64,000 nucleotides of DNA from Paucibacter sp. DJ2R-2. Its GTDB lineage: Bacteria > Pseudomonadota > Gammaproteobacteria > Burkholderiales > Burkholderiaceae_C. The first letter of the stretch is position 1. Each line of letters begins with the position of its first letter. The stretch spans positions 310,001-374,000 of the forward strand of contig NZ_JAJIRT010000001.1 in assembly GCF_025717675.1 (NCBI RefSeq), read 5' to 3'. The notes under the pieces are model-generated. The model worked only from the letters and a program-made list of their open reading frames with translations. It did not search any database and was not told where the DNA came from. Below, one piece after another: positions 43,385 through 53,335 of the stretch. The translations under genes and the position numbers were made by a program.

Positions 43385-45034
43385 TCAGAAACGCTGCTGC
43401 AGCATCTCGCGCAAGACCGAGCGGCGGATGGACTTGTTGGTCAGCCCCTCGTCCTCCCACCACCAGCCATCGGCCTGCATGCATTTGCAGGCTTTGACGA
43501 AGCGCTGCAGCACTGCCTCGAAATCGGCATCGCTGTAGTTGAGGCTGAAGATCAGCCTTCCTGTGCCCACCCAACTCAGAGCCAGCCCTTGTTCACGCAG
43601 ATAGAACTGCAGCATCCAGTTGTAGCGCGAGGGTTGGGTGTAGAACACCGTCCAGACGGATTGCATCTGGGCGATCTGCACCGGCACATCGGCGACCTGC
43701 AGCGCTTCATTGAAGTGCTGCGCGCGCTGTTCCCAGCGCTCGTCGGCCTGCGCGTAGATGGCCTTCACCGCCGGCGACTCCAAGCGGTCGAGGAAGGCAC
43801 TCATGGCGCCCATCACGTAGGGGTGGGCATTGAAGGTGCCGCGGGCAAAGCAGATGTCGGCCGGCCGCTGCTCGCGGAAGCGCTTCATCAGATCGCGCCG
43901 GCCGCAGACCACGCCCACCGGCAGACCGCCGCCCAGGGTCTTGCCATAGGTGACCATGTCGGCGCGCACGCCGAAATACTCCTGCGCGCCGCCCGGTGCC
44001 AGGCGGAAGCCCAGGAACACCTCGTCGAAGATCAGCACGATGCCGCGCTCGGTACAGACCTCGCGCAGAGCTTTGAGCCAAGTGGTGTAGGCCTCGCGGT
44101 CGAAACCAGCGCGGCGGCCGCTGTCCAGCAGGGAGGAATCACCCGGCGCGCCCTTGTTCGGGTGCAGGGCCTGCAGCGGATTGACCAACACGCAGGCGAT
44201 GTCGCGACGCGTGCGCAGCACTTGCAGGCTGCGCGGGTCCAGGTCTTCCAGGGTGTAGGTCTCGCGCGGCGGCAGCGGGTTGCCGGGACCGGGCTGCACA
44301 TCCTCCCACCAGCCGTGGTAAGCGCCACAGAAGCGCACCAGATGCTTGCGGCCGGTGTGATAACGGGCCAGCCGCACGGCTTGCATCACCGCCTCGGTGC
44401 CCGACATATGGAAGGACACCTCGTCGAGCTTGGAAATGGCCTTGAGCCGCTCGACGTTGTCGGCCACGCAGGGGTGGTAGGCGCCCAGCACCGGCCCGAG
44501 CTTGTGGGTCAGGGCGATGCCCTCGTCCACGCAGTCGCGGTAGAAGTCGTAGCCGAAGACATTGACGCCGTAGGAGCCGGTCAAGTCGTAGAAGCGATTG
44601 CCGTCCAGGTCCTCCACCATCACGCCGCCCGAGGCCTGCAGAAAGCTGCCGCTCTTCAGGTGCTCGCGCAGATAGGGGCTGTACTGGAAAGGCACGCGGT
44701 AGCTGCCGGTGAACTGCAGGTCGGAGATGCCTTCACGGGCCCGCGCCGTCATGGCAATGCTTTTCTCAAAACGAAACGAGTACACCGCGCACAGGCGCTG
44801 AAAGCCGGCGCGGCGCTGCGCGGCCACGGCCGACGGCGCCTCATCGGAGGCAAAGAAGCGCACCTCGTCGTAGGCGTAGCCGGGAATCCAGCCGGCCAGG
44901 CGCTTGGCCATGCGCGAGTGCCCGGCCAGCGAACGGTGCTTGGCCCGCGACAGCTCCAGTCGCCGCTTGGCCTTGGGCAAGGTCCAGGCCAGCGCGGCCA
45001 GGGCCAGCGCCGAGAGAGCAAAAGTTTCATTCAT
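43385..45034 (-). CDS. Membrane-anchored class III aminotransferase
   Basis: A 549-residue PLP enzyme related to glutamate-1-semialdehyde aminomutase and other class III aminotransferases, but about 120 residues longer. The extension at the amino end begins with a hydrophobic segment (FALSALALAALAWTLP), so the enzyme is probably tied to the membrane. PLP features: HMSGTEAVMQAVRLAR, CGAYHGWWED, LIFDEVFLGFR and the Schiff-base lysine in MVTYGKTLGGGLPVG. It is divergent from the phosphatidylserine decarboxylase gene with only 88 bases between starts. hemL itself is usually unanchored, so this is more likely a paralogue with another amino-acceptor. Substrate unknown. Confidence 0.87.
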   Translation of the reverse strand: MNETFALSALALAALAWTLPKAKRRLELSRAKHRSLAGHSRMAKRLAGWIPGYAYDEVRFFASDEAPSAVAAQRRAGFQRLCAVYSFRFEKSIAMTARAREGISDLQFTGSYRVPFQYSPYLREHLKSGSFLQASGGVMVEDLDGNRFYDLTGSYGVNVFGYDFYRDCVDEGIALTHKLGPVLGAYHPCVADNVERLKAISKLDEVSFHMSGTEAVMQAVRLARYHTGRKHLVRFCGAYHGWWEDVQPGPGNPLPPRETYTLEDLDPRSLQVLRTRRDIACVLVNPLQALHPNKGAPGDSSLLDSGRRAGFDREAYTTWLKALREVCTERGIVLIFDEVFLGFRLAPGGAQEYFGVRADMVTYGKTLGGGLPVGVVCGRRDLMKRFREQRPADICFARGTFNAHPYVMGAMSAFLDRLESPAVKAIYAQADERWEQRAQHFNEALQVADVPVQIAQMQSVWTVFYTQPSRYNWMLQFYLREQGLALSWVGTGRLIFSLNYSDADFEAVLQRFVKACKCMQADGWWWEDEGLTNKSIRRSVLREMLQQRF

Positions 45035-45122
45035 TCCACATGCCTACCTGGTTGTCGCCGCCTGCGTGGCAGCGCTCTTTGTTGCGCAGACCTCTTATCT
45101 AACAGCCCGAATTGACAAGCTC

Positions 45123-46004
45123 ATGAAAACCTCCGCCTGGCGCCAAACCCTGCAGCGCAGCCTGCAGCAGGAAGACCTCAACTTCCTGCTCACCAACCGC
45201 ATCCCGCGCATCGCCCTGACCCGCTTCATGGGCTGGTTCAGCCAGCTGCGCCATCCGCTGCTGGCGCGCGCCTCGATCGCCGTCTGGCGCCTGTTCACCG
45301 ACCTGGATCTGAGCGACGCCAAGCAGCAGCGCTTTGCCAGCCTGCACGACTGCTTCACCCGCGAGCTGCGCGAGGGCGCACGCACGGTCGACCCGCGGCC
45401 CGAAGTGCTCAGCAGCCCCTGCGACGCCATCGTCGGCGCCTGCGGCCGGGTCGAGGCCGGCCAGGTCTTCCAGGCCAAAGGGTTTCCGTATGCACTGCAC
45501 GATCTCTTCGGCCCGACGCAGGACACGAGCGCCTTCGAAGGCGGGCTCTTCATCACCCTGCGCCTGACCTCGGCCATGTACCACCGCTTCCATGCGCCGG
45601 CCGACTGCCGCGTCGAGCATGTCACCCACATCGCCGGCGACACCTGGAACGTCAACCCGATTGCACTCAAGCGGGTCGAGCGCCTGTTCTGCCGCAACGA
45701 GCGCGCCGTGCTGCGCTGCCGCCTGGACGACGCCCAGGCCACGCCGATCGCCCTGGTGCCCGTGGCCGCCATCCTGGTGGCCAGCCTGCGCCTGCACTTC
45801 CTCGACCTGCTGCTGCACGTGGGCTACCGCGGCGCCAACGAACTGCCCTGCCGGGCCGAGTTCCGAAAAGGTCAGGAAATGGGCTGGTTCCAGCATGGCT
45901 CGACCATCCTGGTCTTCGTGCCACCGGGCTTTGCGCTCTGCGAGGGCATTGCCACCGGAGAGCGCCTGCGCATGGGACAGGCACTGCTGCGTCGCCAGCC
46001 TTGA
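45123..46004 (+). CDS. psd: Phosphatidylserine decarboxylase proenzyme
   Basis: Makes phosphatidylethanolamine from phosphatidylserine. The 293-residue proenzyme is E. coli-like in length. The catalytic Asp region is SPCDAIVGACG, the His region AMYHRFHAPADCRVEH, and the self-cleavage site is HGST in MGWFQHGSTILVF, where Ser becomes the pyruvoyl group. The family more often has LGST; the Gly-Ser pair is retained. The ATG at 45123 was chosen; the frame is open upstream but with no ATG close by. It is divergent from the membrane-anchored aminotransferase. pssA is not in this window. Confidence 0.93.
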   Translation: MKTSAWRQTLQRSLQQEDLNFLLTNRIPRIALTRFMGWFSQLRHPLLARASIAVWRLFTDLDLSDAKQQRFASLHDCFTRELREGARTVDPRPEVLSSPCDAIVGACGRVEAGQVFQAKGFPYALHDLFGPTQDTSAFEGGLFITLRLTSAMYHRFHAPADCRVEHVTHIAGDTWNVNPIALKRVERLFCRNERAVLRCRLDDAQATPIALVPVAAILVASLRLHFLDLLLHVGYRGANELPCRAEFRKGQEMGWFQHGSTILVFVPPGFALCEGIATGERLRMGQALLRRQP

Positions 46005-46445
46005 ACCACTTCGAACGGTGCGCGCTGTACGCACACCGATGCAAGAGCCCGGCCTGATCCGCCGCTGCATTCACACCCGGTGCGCCCAGCGCACGGCCGA
46101 ACCCTCGGGACCATGACTTGAGGCATATGCCCTTGAGCATGGGCCGCGCGGCTTCGCCACACTTCCGCCGAGCCATGCGCCTGCACGCAAGGGTCGAAAG
46201 TCATGGAAGAAATGGCACCCATTTGAGCTGCGAACGCCAGCCGCACAAAGCAGACCCAGCTACACGATGGATGCCGCTGAAACCGCTAGTTTGTGGCGAG
46301 TCACCGACAAGGAGTGACCCTCTCGAGCGCCAGGAACTGCACTCCTAGACTCACTCGCATCGCCTCCCCAACCCGGCCTTCCAGCTACAGCGGTTTGCAG
46401 GGTCCGAGCGCGTTATGGTCTACCCACCTCGCAGGAGATTCCCCT
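46005..46445. other. Intergenic region between psd and the TonB-dependent receptor gene
   Basis: 441 bases with no convincing gene. It should contain the receptor promoter. GTCAC and GTGAC around 46299-46317 form a short stem, and GAAACCGCTA near 46279 is partly complementary to a later AGCGGTTT, but neither is convincing as an operator. No Fur-box-like sequence was recognised. Confidence 0.45.
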
Positions 46446-49349
46446 ATGTTGAAACACCCGAAGTTCAGCGCCATCGGCGCTGCCGCACTGCTGGCCATGA
46501 CGGCCTCGGCACAAGCACAGACCGCCGCCCCGCAGCAAATGGAACGCGTCGAAGTGACCGGCAGCCGCATCCTGTCGGCCGGCGCCCTGGCGCCCGCCCC
46601 GGTGCAAGTGATGACGGCCGCTGACATCGCCTCCTCCGGCGCGGCCAATCTGCAAGAGCTGCTGCTCAAGAGCCCCGTGTTCGGCGGCGGCGCCGGCAGC
46701 AACAGCCTGAGCCGAAACACCTCCAACTTCCTGACCTCGAGTTCGGGCGTGTCCACCCTGGACCTGCGCAATCTCGGCGTCGACCGCACCCTGGTGCTCG
46801 TCAATGGCCGCCGTTATGTCTCGGGCGTTCCCGGCTCTTCCGCCGTCGACCTGAACACCATCCCGACCGACTTCATCGAGCGCGTGGAAATGCTGACTGG
46901 TGGCGCTTCGTCCACCTATGGCTCCGACGCCGTGGCCGGCGTGGTCAACATCATCCTGAAGCGCAATATCAACGGCCTGAAGCTGGACATGCAGCTCGGC
47001 CGCAGCGAAAAGGGCGATGACGAGAAGAAGAAGTTCAGCGCTTCCTTTGGCACCAGCAGTGCCGACGGCCGCGCCAACCTGATGACCCACTTCGCGTTCA
47101 CACGCCAGGGTCAGACCATGGCGCGCGACCACGGCGTGGAATACGACCAGACTTCGCTGGCCGTGCTGAACCCCAAGACCACGAATCCGGCTGACATCTT
47201 CAATGTCCGCAAGCCGACCTTCTCGGCCTTCGCGCCCGCCGGCCATTTCTATGGCACCGACGCCGCCGGCAAGGACATCGACTTCACCTACGACGCCGCC
47301 GGCAAGCAAATCCCCTGGTCGCAAAACGGCCCGGCCGGCGACGGCGTCGGCGCCACTGGTTTCAACCGCCAGGCCTACCGCGCCATTTCGGTGCCCACCG
47401 ACCGCATGCTGCTGGCCACCAAGGGTGACTACGCGCTGAGCGACAAGCACCAGATCTTCTTCGAGGGCACCTATGCCGCGACCAAGACCAAGTCCGAGAT
47501 CGAACCGTTCGCACTGTCGTCCAGCGACATCTACCCGAGCACCGAGGTCGTGCCGAGCGAGTTCCTGATCAACGGCAAGACGGTGCGCAACCCCCTGGTG
47601 CCCGCAAATCTGGTCGGCGACTACTTCTTCCAGCGCCGCATGGCCGACCTGGGCAGCCGCATCCAGCAGGCCGACCGCGACACCTTCCGCTTCGTGCTGG
47701 GCATGAAGGGTGAAGTGAACCCGACCTGGTCCTACGAAACCTACATGGGCTACGGCGCCACCAAGGAAGGCCAGCGCGGCAATGGCCAGGTCAATGTGCT
47801 GAACATGCGCAACGCCCTGGAAGCCATTCCCGACGGCAAGGGCGGCGTGATGTGCCGCGACGAACTGGCCCGCGCCCAAGGCTGCGTGCCCGTCAACATC
47901 TTCGGTGCCGGCACGATCTCGGCGGCCGGCGTGAAGTACATTGCCGCGCCGCAGTCGCTGAACACCAAGGTGACACAGAAGATGGCCGGCTTCACCGTCT
48001 CGGGTGAGCCGTTCGAAATGCCTGCTGGTCCGGTCGGCATCGCCGTCGGCGGCGAATGGCGCGCCGAGTTCTCGGAAGACGTGCATGACGCCCTGACGGC
48101 AACCGGCCTGAACGGCGGCAATGCCCTGCCCGACACCAAGGGTTCCTTCAACGTCAAGGAACTGTTCGTCGAGACTCGCCTGCCCCTGCTCAAGGGCCTG
48201 CCCCTGATCAAGACCCTGGACGGCATCGCCGCCGTGCGTGCCAGCGATTACTCCACCGCCGGCAAGACCAACAGCTGGAACACCGGCCTGGACTGGGCCG
48301 CCAACTCGACCGTTCGCGTGCGCCTGACCAAGGCCGTGTCCACCCGCGCGCCCAATGTCGGCAATCTGTTCCAAGCTCCGTCGCAAACCTTCCCCTCGGG
48401 CCTGAAGGACCCCTGCAACGGCGTCAAGAGCACCGACACCGGCGCCCTGGCCACCAACTGCAAGGCCGCGCCGGGCGTGGCAGCGAATATGGCCGCCAAT
48501 GGCGGTGTGTTCACGCTGACTCAACCCGATCGCGACAGCATCAGCGGCTACGACAGCGGCAACCCGGACCTGAAGCCGGAAAAGGGCAACTCGACCACCT
48601 TCGGTGTGGTGATCACGCCCAAGGGCATCCCGGTGCTGGACAAGTTCGCCTTCACGGCCGACTACTTCGACATCAGCATCGACAAGGCCATCAACACGCC
48701 CGGACGCCAGTACGCGCTGGACCAGTGCTACAGCGGCACCGACACCGCCTTCTGCAAGTTCATCACGCGCCGCCCCAACGGCACACCCGGCAACAGCGCC
48801 GGTTCGATTGACTTGATCAATGAAGTGCCGGTGAACAGCGGTGGCCAGATCGCCAAGGGCCTGGACTTCACGGCCAGCTACTCGGACAAGATCGGCGCCG
48901 GCCGCCTCAATGGTCGCCTGAGCTACACCCACCTGCTGAAGGCCGAGTACAAGGCCACGGACACGGCCATGCCTGACCCGACCGCCGGTGAACTGGGCTC
49001 GCCGCGCAACCGCTGGAGCCTGAACCTGGGCTACGAGCAAGGTCCCTGGGCGCTCACGACCACGGCCACCTTCATCGGCCAGTCCTACCTGAACGACAGC
49101 TTCCGCAAGGGCTATCCACAGTTCACCAAGGCTGACTTCAAGGTGGCGTCCAAGACCTATCTGGACATGCAAGGCACCTACGCAGTCGGCAAGGCTCAGT
49201 TCTATCTGGGCATTGACAATGTGCTGGGCACCAAGCCGGCACCGATCGTCAGCGGTCTGCCGGGCAACACCACCGGCACCGCCACCGACGCCGGCACCTA
49301 CGACGCGATCGGCCGCCGCTACTACCTGGGCGTGCGCTACAGCATGTAA
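46446..49349 (+). CDS. TonB-dependent outer-membrane receptor
   Basis: A 967-residue outer-membrane transporter driven by TonB. The signal peptide ends near residue 27 (AMTASAQAQ). The plug domain spans about 35-190: VEVTGSRILSAGALAPAPVQVMTAADI, LQELLLKSPVFG, LDLRNLGVDRTLVLVNGRR and IERVEMLTGGASSTYGSDAVAGVVNI. The rest is a beta barrel ending in an aromatic carboxyl segment (RRYYLGVRYSM). The start ATG is preceded by AGGAG. The ligand is not evident; receptors with this plug style in beta- and alphaproteobacteria often take up plant or sugar-derived compounds or siderophores. It has a terminator and a secreted TonB-C-like gene beyond it. Confidence 0.95.
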   Translation: MLKHPKFSAIGAAALLAMTASAQAQTAAPQQMERVEVTGSRILSAGALAPAPVQVMTAADIASSGAANLQELLLKSPVFGGGAGSNSLSRNTSNFLTSSSGVSTLDLRNLGVDRTLVLVNGRRYVSGVPGSSAVDLNTIPTDFIERVEMLTGGASSTYGSDAVAGVVNIILKRNINGLKLDMQLGRSEKGDDEKKKFSASFGTSSADGRANLMTHFAFTRQGQTMARDHGVEYDQTSLAVLNPKTTNPADIFNVRKPTFSAFAPAGHFYGTDAAGKDIDFTYDAAGKQIPWSQNGPAGDGVGATGFNRQAYRAISVPTDRMLLATKGDYALSDKHQIFFEGTYAATKTKSEIEPFALSSSDIYPSTEVVPSEFLINGKTVRNPLVPANLVGDYFFQRRMADLGSRIQQADRDTFRFVLGMKGEVNPTWSYETYMGYGATKEGQRGNGQVNVLNMRNALEAIPDGKGGVMCRDELARAQGCVPVNIFGAGTISAAGVKYIAAPQSLNTKVTQKMAGFTVSGEPFEMPAGPVGIAVGGEWRAEFSEDVHDALTATGLNGGNALPDTKGSFNVKELFVETRLPLLKGLPLIKTLDGIAAVRASDYSTAGKTNSWNTGLDWAANSTVRVRLTKAVSTRAPNVGNLFQAPSQTFPSGLKDPCNGVKSTDTGALATNCKAAPGVAANMAANGGVFTLTQPDRDSISGYDSGNPDLKPEKGNSTTFGVVITPKGIPVLDKFAFTADYFDISIDKAINTPGRQYALDQCYSGTDTAFCKFITRRPNGTPGNSAGSIDLINEVPVNSGGQIAKGLDFTASYSDKIGAGRLNGRLSYTHLLKAEYKATDTAMPDPTAGELGSPRNRWSLNLGYEQGPWALTTTATFIGQSYLNDSFRKGYPQFTKADFKVASKTYLDMQGTYAVGKAQFYLGIDNVLGTKPAPIVSGLPGNTTGTATDAGTYDAIGRRYYLGVRYSM

Positions 49350-49358
49350 GGCATGAAG

Positions 49359-49444
49359 GGGTGGCCGCCAGGCCACCCTTGGCGTACCCGCCTCGCTGGA
49401 CGTTAGAAAGCCGGTCACCCCTGCTCGGGGTGGCCGGCTTTTTT
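49359..49444 (+). terminator. Terminator of the TonB-dependent receptor gene (two hairpins)
   Basis: The first hairpin is GGGTGGCC-GCCA-GGCCACCC (49359-49378). The second (49408-49440) pairs AAGCCGGTCACCCC with GGGGTGGCCGGCTT (one G-T pair) and runs into a T-tract (49439-49444). The second is the main terminator and may also serve the convergent gene. Confidence 0.88.
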
Positions 49445-49461
49445 CATGGGCGCTGGTGCGA

Positions 49462-49983
49462 TCAGCCGGGTGTCAGGCTCAGTTGCCAGTGGAACAGATA
49501 GTCCTGGCTGCAAGGCTGACCGGCGCACAGCGCCGGCTTGAAACGCGTGCGACTCAGGATGCCGGCCACATAGGCATCGAACTGCCGGTCGACGGATTCC
49601 ATGATGGCGACCGAAGTCACCCGCCCTTGTGCGCTGATCTGGGCGTGCAGGCGCAGCTGTCCCTGGACTTGCAGAATCTTCTGCGCCTCGATCATTTCGC
49701 TGACCACGGCCTTCAGGCCCTGGGCCGGAAAAGGCGGCTCGTCGTTCGGCCCCATCTGCTCGTACGGGGCTTTGAGGTCCGCCTGCTGCTGGGGTGACAT
49801 CTGCTCGTAGCGCAGATTCAAGGGCACGCGGGTCGAGGTGGCGATTTCACGGCGAAACTTTGAGCCGGTGCGAGCCTCGCTGTCCTTGATGCTGAACTGG
49901 GGCGCAGCCTCCTGAGCCTGTGCTGCCGGCAGCAGAAGAGCCAGGCACAAGACGCCCAGCGGGCGCAGATCTCTTGAACTCAT
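49462..49983 (-). CDS. Secreted protein with TonB-C-like domain
   Basis: A 173-residue protein with a signal peptide (LRPLGVLCLALLLPAAQAQ) rather than a membrane anchor. The carboxyl 90 residues match the TonB carboxyl-domain pattern: LRLHAQISAQGRVTSVAIMES, then FDAYVAGILSRTRFKPALCAGQPCSQDYLF. Two cysteines in that last segment may form a disulfide. Start: of GTG 49989, ATG 49986 and ATG 49983, the last has the best spacing to AAGAAGG. It lacks the proline-rich, membrane-anchored part of true TonB. It is convergent with the receptor gene. A role in envelope assembly or receptor coupling is possible but unproved. Confidence 0.75.
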   Translation of the reverse strand: MSSRDLRPLGVLCLALLLPAAQAQEAAPQFSIKDSEARTGSKFRREIATSTRVPLNLRYEQMSPQQQADLKAPYEQMGPNDEPPFPAQGLKAVVSEMIEAQKILQVQGQLRLHAQISAQGRVTSVAIMESVDRQFDAYVAGILSRTRFKPALCAGQPCSQDYLFHWQLSLTPG

Positions 49984-50064
49984 CATCACCTTCTTGAGAG
50001 ATTGGAACGCGCCATGCTAACGGCCTAAGCCAGCGCCATGAATCCCCATTGAGGGCGATGGTCG

Positions 50065-50835
50065 TCACGCTGTGGCTTGTGACTCCAGCTTCTCCATACA
50101 TTGCCAAAACCACTGCTGCGCCTGCCCATGCTTAATTTCCAGATCGGCCAGATCTCGCACAAAAGCCAGCGCTTCGATGCGGACGCAGACCTCGGGCGGC
50201 AGATCGCGCGCCAGATAGCGCAGGCCAAAACCGCGCCGCTGCGGGCAATGCAGCAGGCGCAGCGCCTCGACCAAGGGCTGCAAGGTCATGCGCTGGTAGA
50301 ACTGCAAGGCCTCGACGGCCCGGCCGCGCAAGCGCTCCTTGGTCGGGATGTGCTGGAACATGGCAAAAGCGGCGCGCAGGGCCGGCAGGCGCGCGCGCGC
50401 CTGGGCGCAGTCCAGCACCGGATCGAGATGCCGCTCTGCCAGCAAGCCGGCGCGGTCCAACCAAGTCTGCCCATGGCCGTGCAACTCCACCTCGCGGAAC
50501 AGCAGCGGGTCGCTGCGCTTGAGCAGGACCAAATCGACCACCAGAAACTCCGAGCAGCCCTGCAGCCGGTAGAAACGCTGCTGATAGCCCTGGGTGGCTG
50601 GCACCTCGTAGGCCAAATCCATGGGTGAGAGCTGCGCCAGCCCGGCCTCGATCGCCGCGAACACGGCCGCGACGGCCTCATCGTCAACCACCAGCACCGC
50701 ATCGATGTCGGACCACTGATCGCGGTAGCTGAAAGCCGCGCTGCCGCCTTCCCAGGCGGCCTGCACCGCAGGCAAGGTTTCAACGATCTGCCGCAGGGCG
50801 GCAAGCAAGACGGGGCGGGTGATGACGGTGTTCAT
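50065..50835 (-). CDS. Nucleotidyltransferase domain protein
   Basis: A 256-residue protein with a Pol-beta-like nucleotidyltransferase core at the amino end: GGSAAF (residues 30-35) and catalytic acids in YRDQWSDIDAVLVVDDEA (Asp43, Asp45 and later acidic residues). The rest is helical. This arrangement recalls aminoglycoside-type and HEPN-associated nucleotidyltransferases, but the substrate is not known. The ATG at 50833-50835 is clear. It is divergent from groES. A free-standing single-domain minimal version would be shorter (about 100 residues), so this is a larger enzyme type. Confidence 0.8.
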   Translation of the reverse strand: MNTVITRPVLLAALRQIVETLPAVQAAWEGGSAAFSYRDQWSDIDAVLVVDDEAVAAVFAAIEAGLAQLSPMDLAYEVPATQGYQQRFYRLQGCSEFLVVDLVLLKRSDPLLFREVELHGHGQTWLDRAGLLAERHLDPVLDCAQARARLPALRAAFAMFQHIPTKERLRGRAVEALQFYQRMTLQPLVEALRLLHCPQRRGFGLRYLARDLPPEVCVRIEALAFVRDLADLEIKHGQAQQWFWQCMEKLESQATA

Positions 50836-50941
50836 GGAGCCAGCCTAGCCGCAAGCGCTCGCCTTGGGGCGCCGGGCAGTGCTGATCCGCACGCCCAGCG
50901 CACGGGCTTGGGGCCACGGCGGCTTTGCTGCGCCCCGCCCT

Positions 50942-50970
50942 CTTGAAAGCCGGGAAGCCGCCCCTATAAT
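50942..50970 (+). promoter_or_regulatory. groESL promoter with overlapping sigma-70 and sigma-32 elements
   Basis: CTTGAAA (50942-50948) and CCCCTATAAT (50961-50970) are 12 bases apart. TTGAAA to TATAAT has a 16-base spacer, suiting the vegetative factor, while CTTGAAA and CCCCTAT fit the heat-shock factor consensus. The CIRCE element begins nine bases downstream. Confidence 0.8.
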
Positions 50971-50978
50971 CCTTTCTG

Positions 50979-51005
50979 CTAGCACTCAACCCAATCGAGT
51001 GCTAA
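50979..51005 (+). promoter_or_regulatory. CIRCE operator (HrcA binding site)
   Basis: CTAGCACTC-N9-GAGTGCTAA, one base off the consensus TTAGCACTC-N9-GAGTGCTAA. It lies 115 bases upstream of the groES start and near the expected transcription start, the place where HrcA represses groESL. hrcA itself is not in this window. Confidence 0.95.
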
Positions 51006-51119
51006 CGACCCCAGAAGCCCGGCCCGCCGGGCTTTGTCGGTCACGGTTTTTCCCCATGAGGGGGTGGACGGCTCGGCCGATCACCCCTGAACAAGTCCCG
51101 AAAATCTCAAGGAGATGTG

Positions 51120-51410
51120 ATGAAACTGCGTCCTCTGCACGATCGCGTGATCGTTAAGCGCCTCGAACAAGAAACCAAGACCGCTTCGGGCATCGTCATC
51201 CCTGACGCCGCTGCTGAAAAGCCGGATCAAGGCGAAGTGCTGGCCGTCGGCGCCGGCAAGCGCAATGACCGTGGCGACCTGATCGCCCTGAACGTCAAGG
51301 TCGGTGACCGCGTTCTGTTCGGCAAGTACTCGGGCCAGACCGTCAAGGTTGATGGCGACGAACTGCTGGTGATGCGCGAAGAGGATTTGTTTGCTGTTGT
51401 CGAGAAGTAA
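51120..51410 (+). CDS. groES: Co-chaperonin GroES
   Basis: A 96-residue co-chaperonin that caps GroEL. Typical are the opening [28 protein letters not shown] with the mobile loop, and the beta barrel segments [11 protein letters not shown] and [37 protein letters not shown]. The ATG at 51120 follows AAGGAGATGTG, a near-perfect ribosome-binding site; a GTG three bases earlier is less likely. groEL follows after 61 bases, and the promoter and CIRCE are upstream. Confidence 0.98.
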   Translation: MKLRPLHDRVIVKRLEQETKTASGIVIPDAAAEKPDQGEVLAVGAGKRNDRGDLIALNVKVGDRVLFGKYSGQTVKVDGDELLVMREEDLFAVVEK

Positions 51411-51453
51411 TTCTTCTTCTCTCGACCCGCAACAAGTTCTAGACCTTTTCTAA

Positions 51454-53121
<1,668 letters not shown>

Positions 53122-53167
53122 TGCCCAGCCCGGCAGGCCCGCGGGTCTGCCAGCCAAGCAAGCCAAG

Positions 53168-53193
53168 AAGGGCGCCGCAAGGCGCCCTTTTTT
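53168..53193 (+). terminator. Rho-independent terminator of groESL
   Basis: AAGGGCGCC, loop GCAA, GGCGCCCTT and a T-run. The stem is 9 bp and very stable. Confidence 0.92.
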
Positions 53194-53335
53194 CGTGCTC
53201 GGCGGCACGCTCCGCTGTGAGTTTCTGCGCGCCGGCAGCCGCTCAAGTGGCTCGCTTGCAGCGGCAGCACCACATGCCGGCGCGTGCAGCCTTCGTCACG
53301 CTGATAATCAGCGGCAAACCGGCTCCGCTGCTCGC

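Noticed and set aside
45123..46004. Psd as an inactive copy because it has HGST rather than LGST
   Set aside because: The Gly-Ser cleavage pair and the catalytic Asp and His regions are conserved, so autoprocessing should be possible.
46413..49418. A 1001-codon open frame on the minus strand opposite the TonB-dependent receptor
   Set aside because: It is an antisense shadow created by the strong GC codon bias of the receptor gene; its translation is Gly/Ala/Val/His-rich without any family resemblance.
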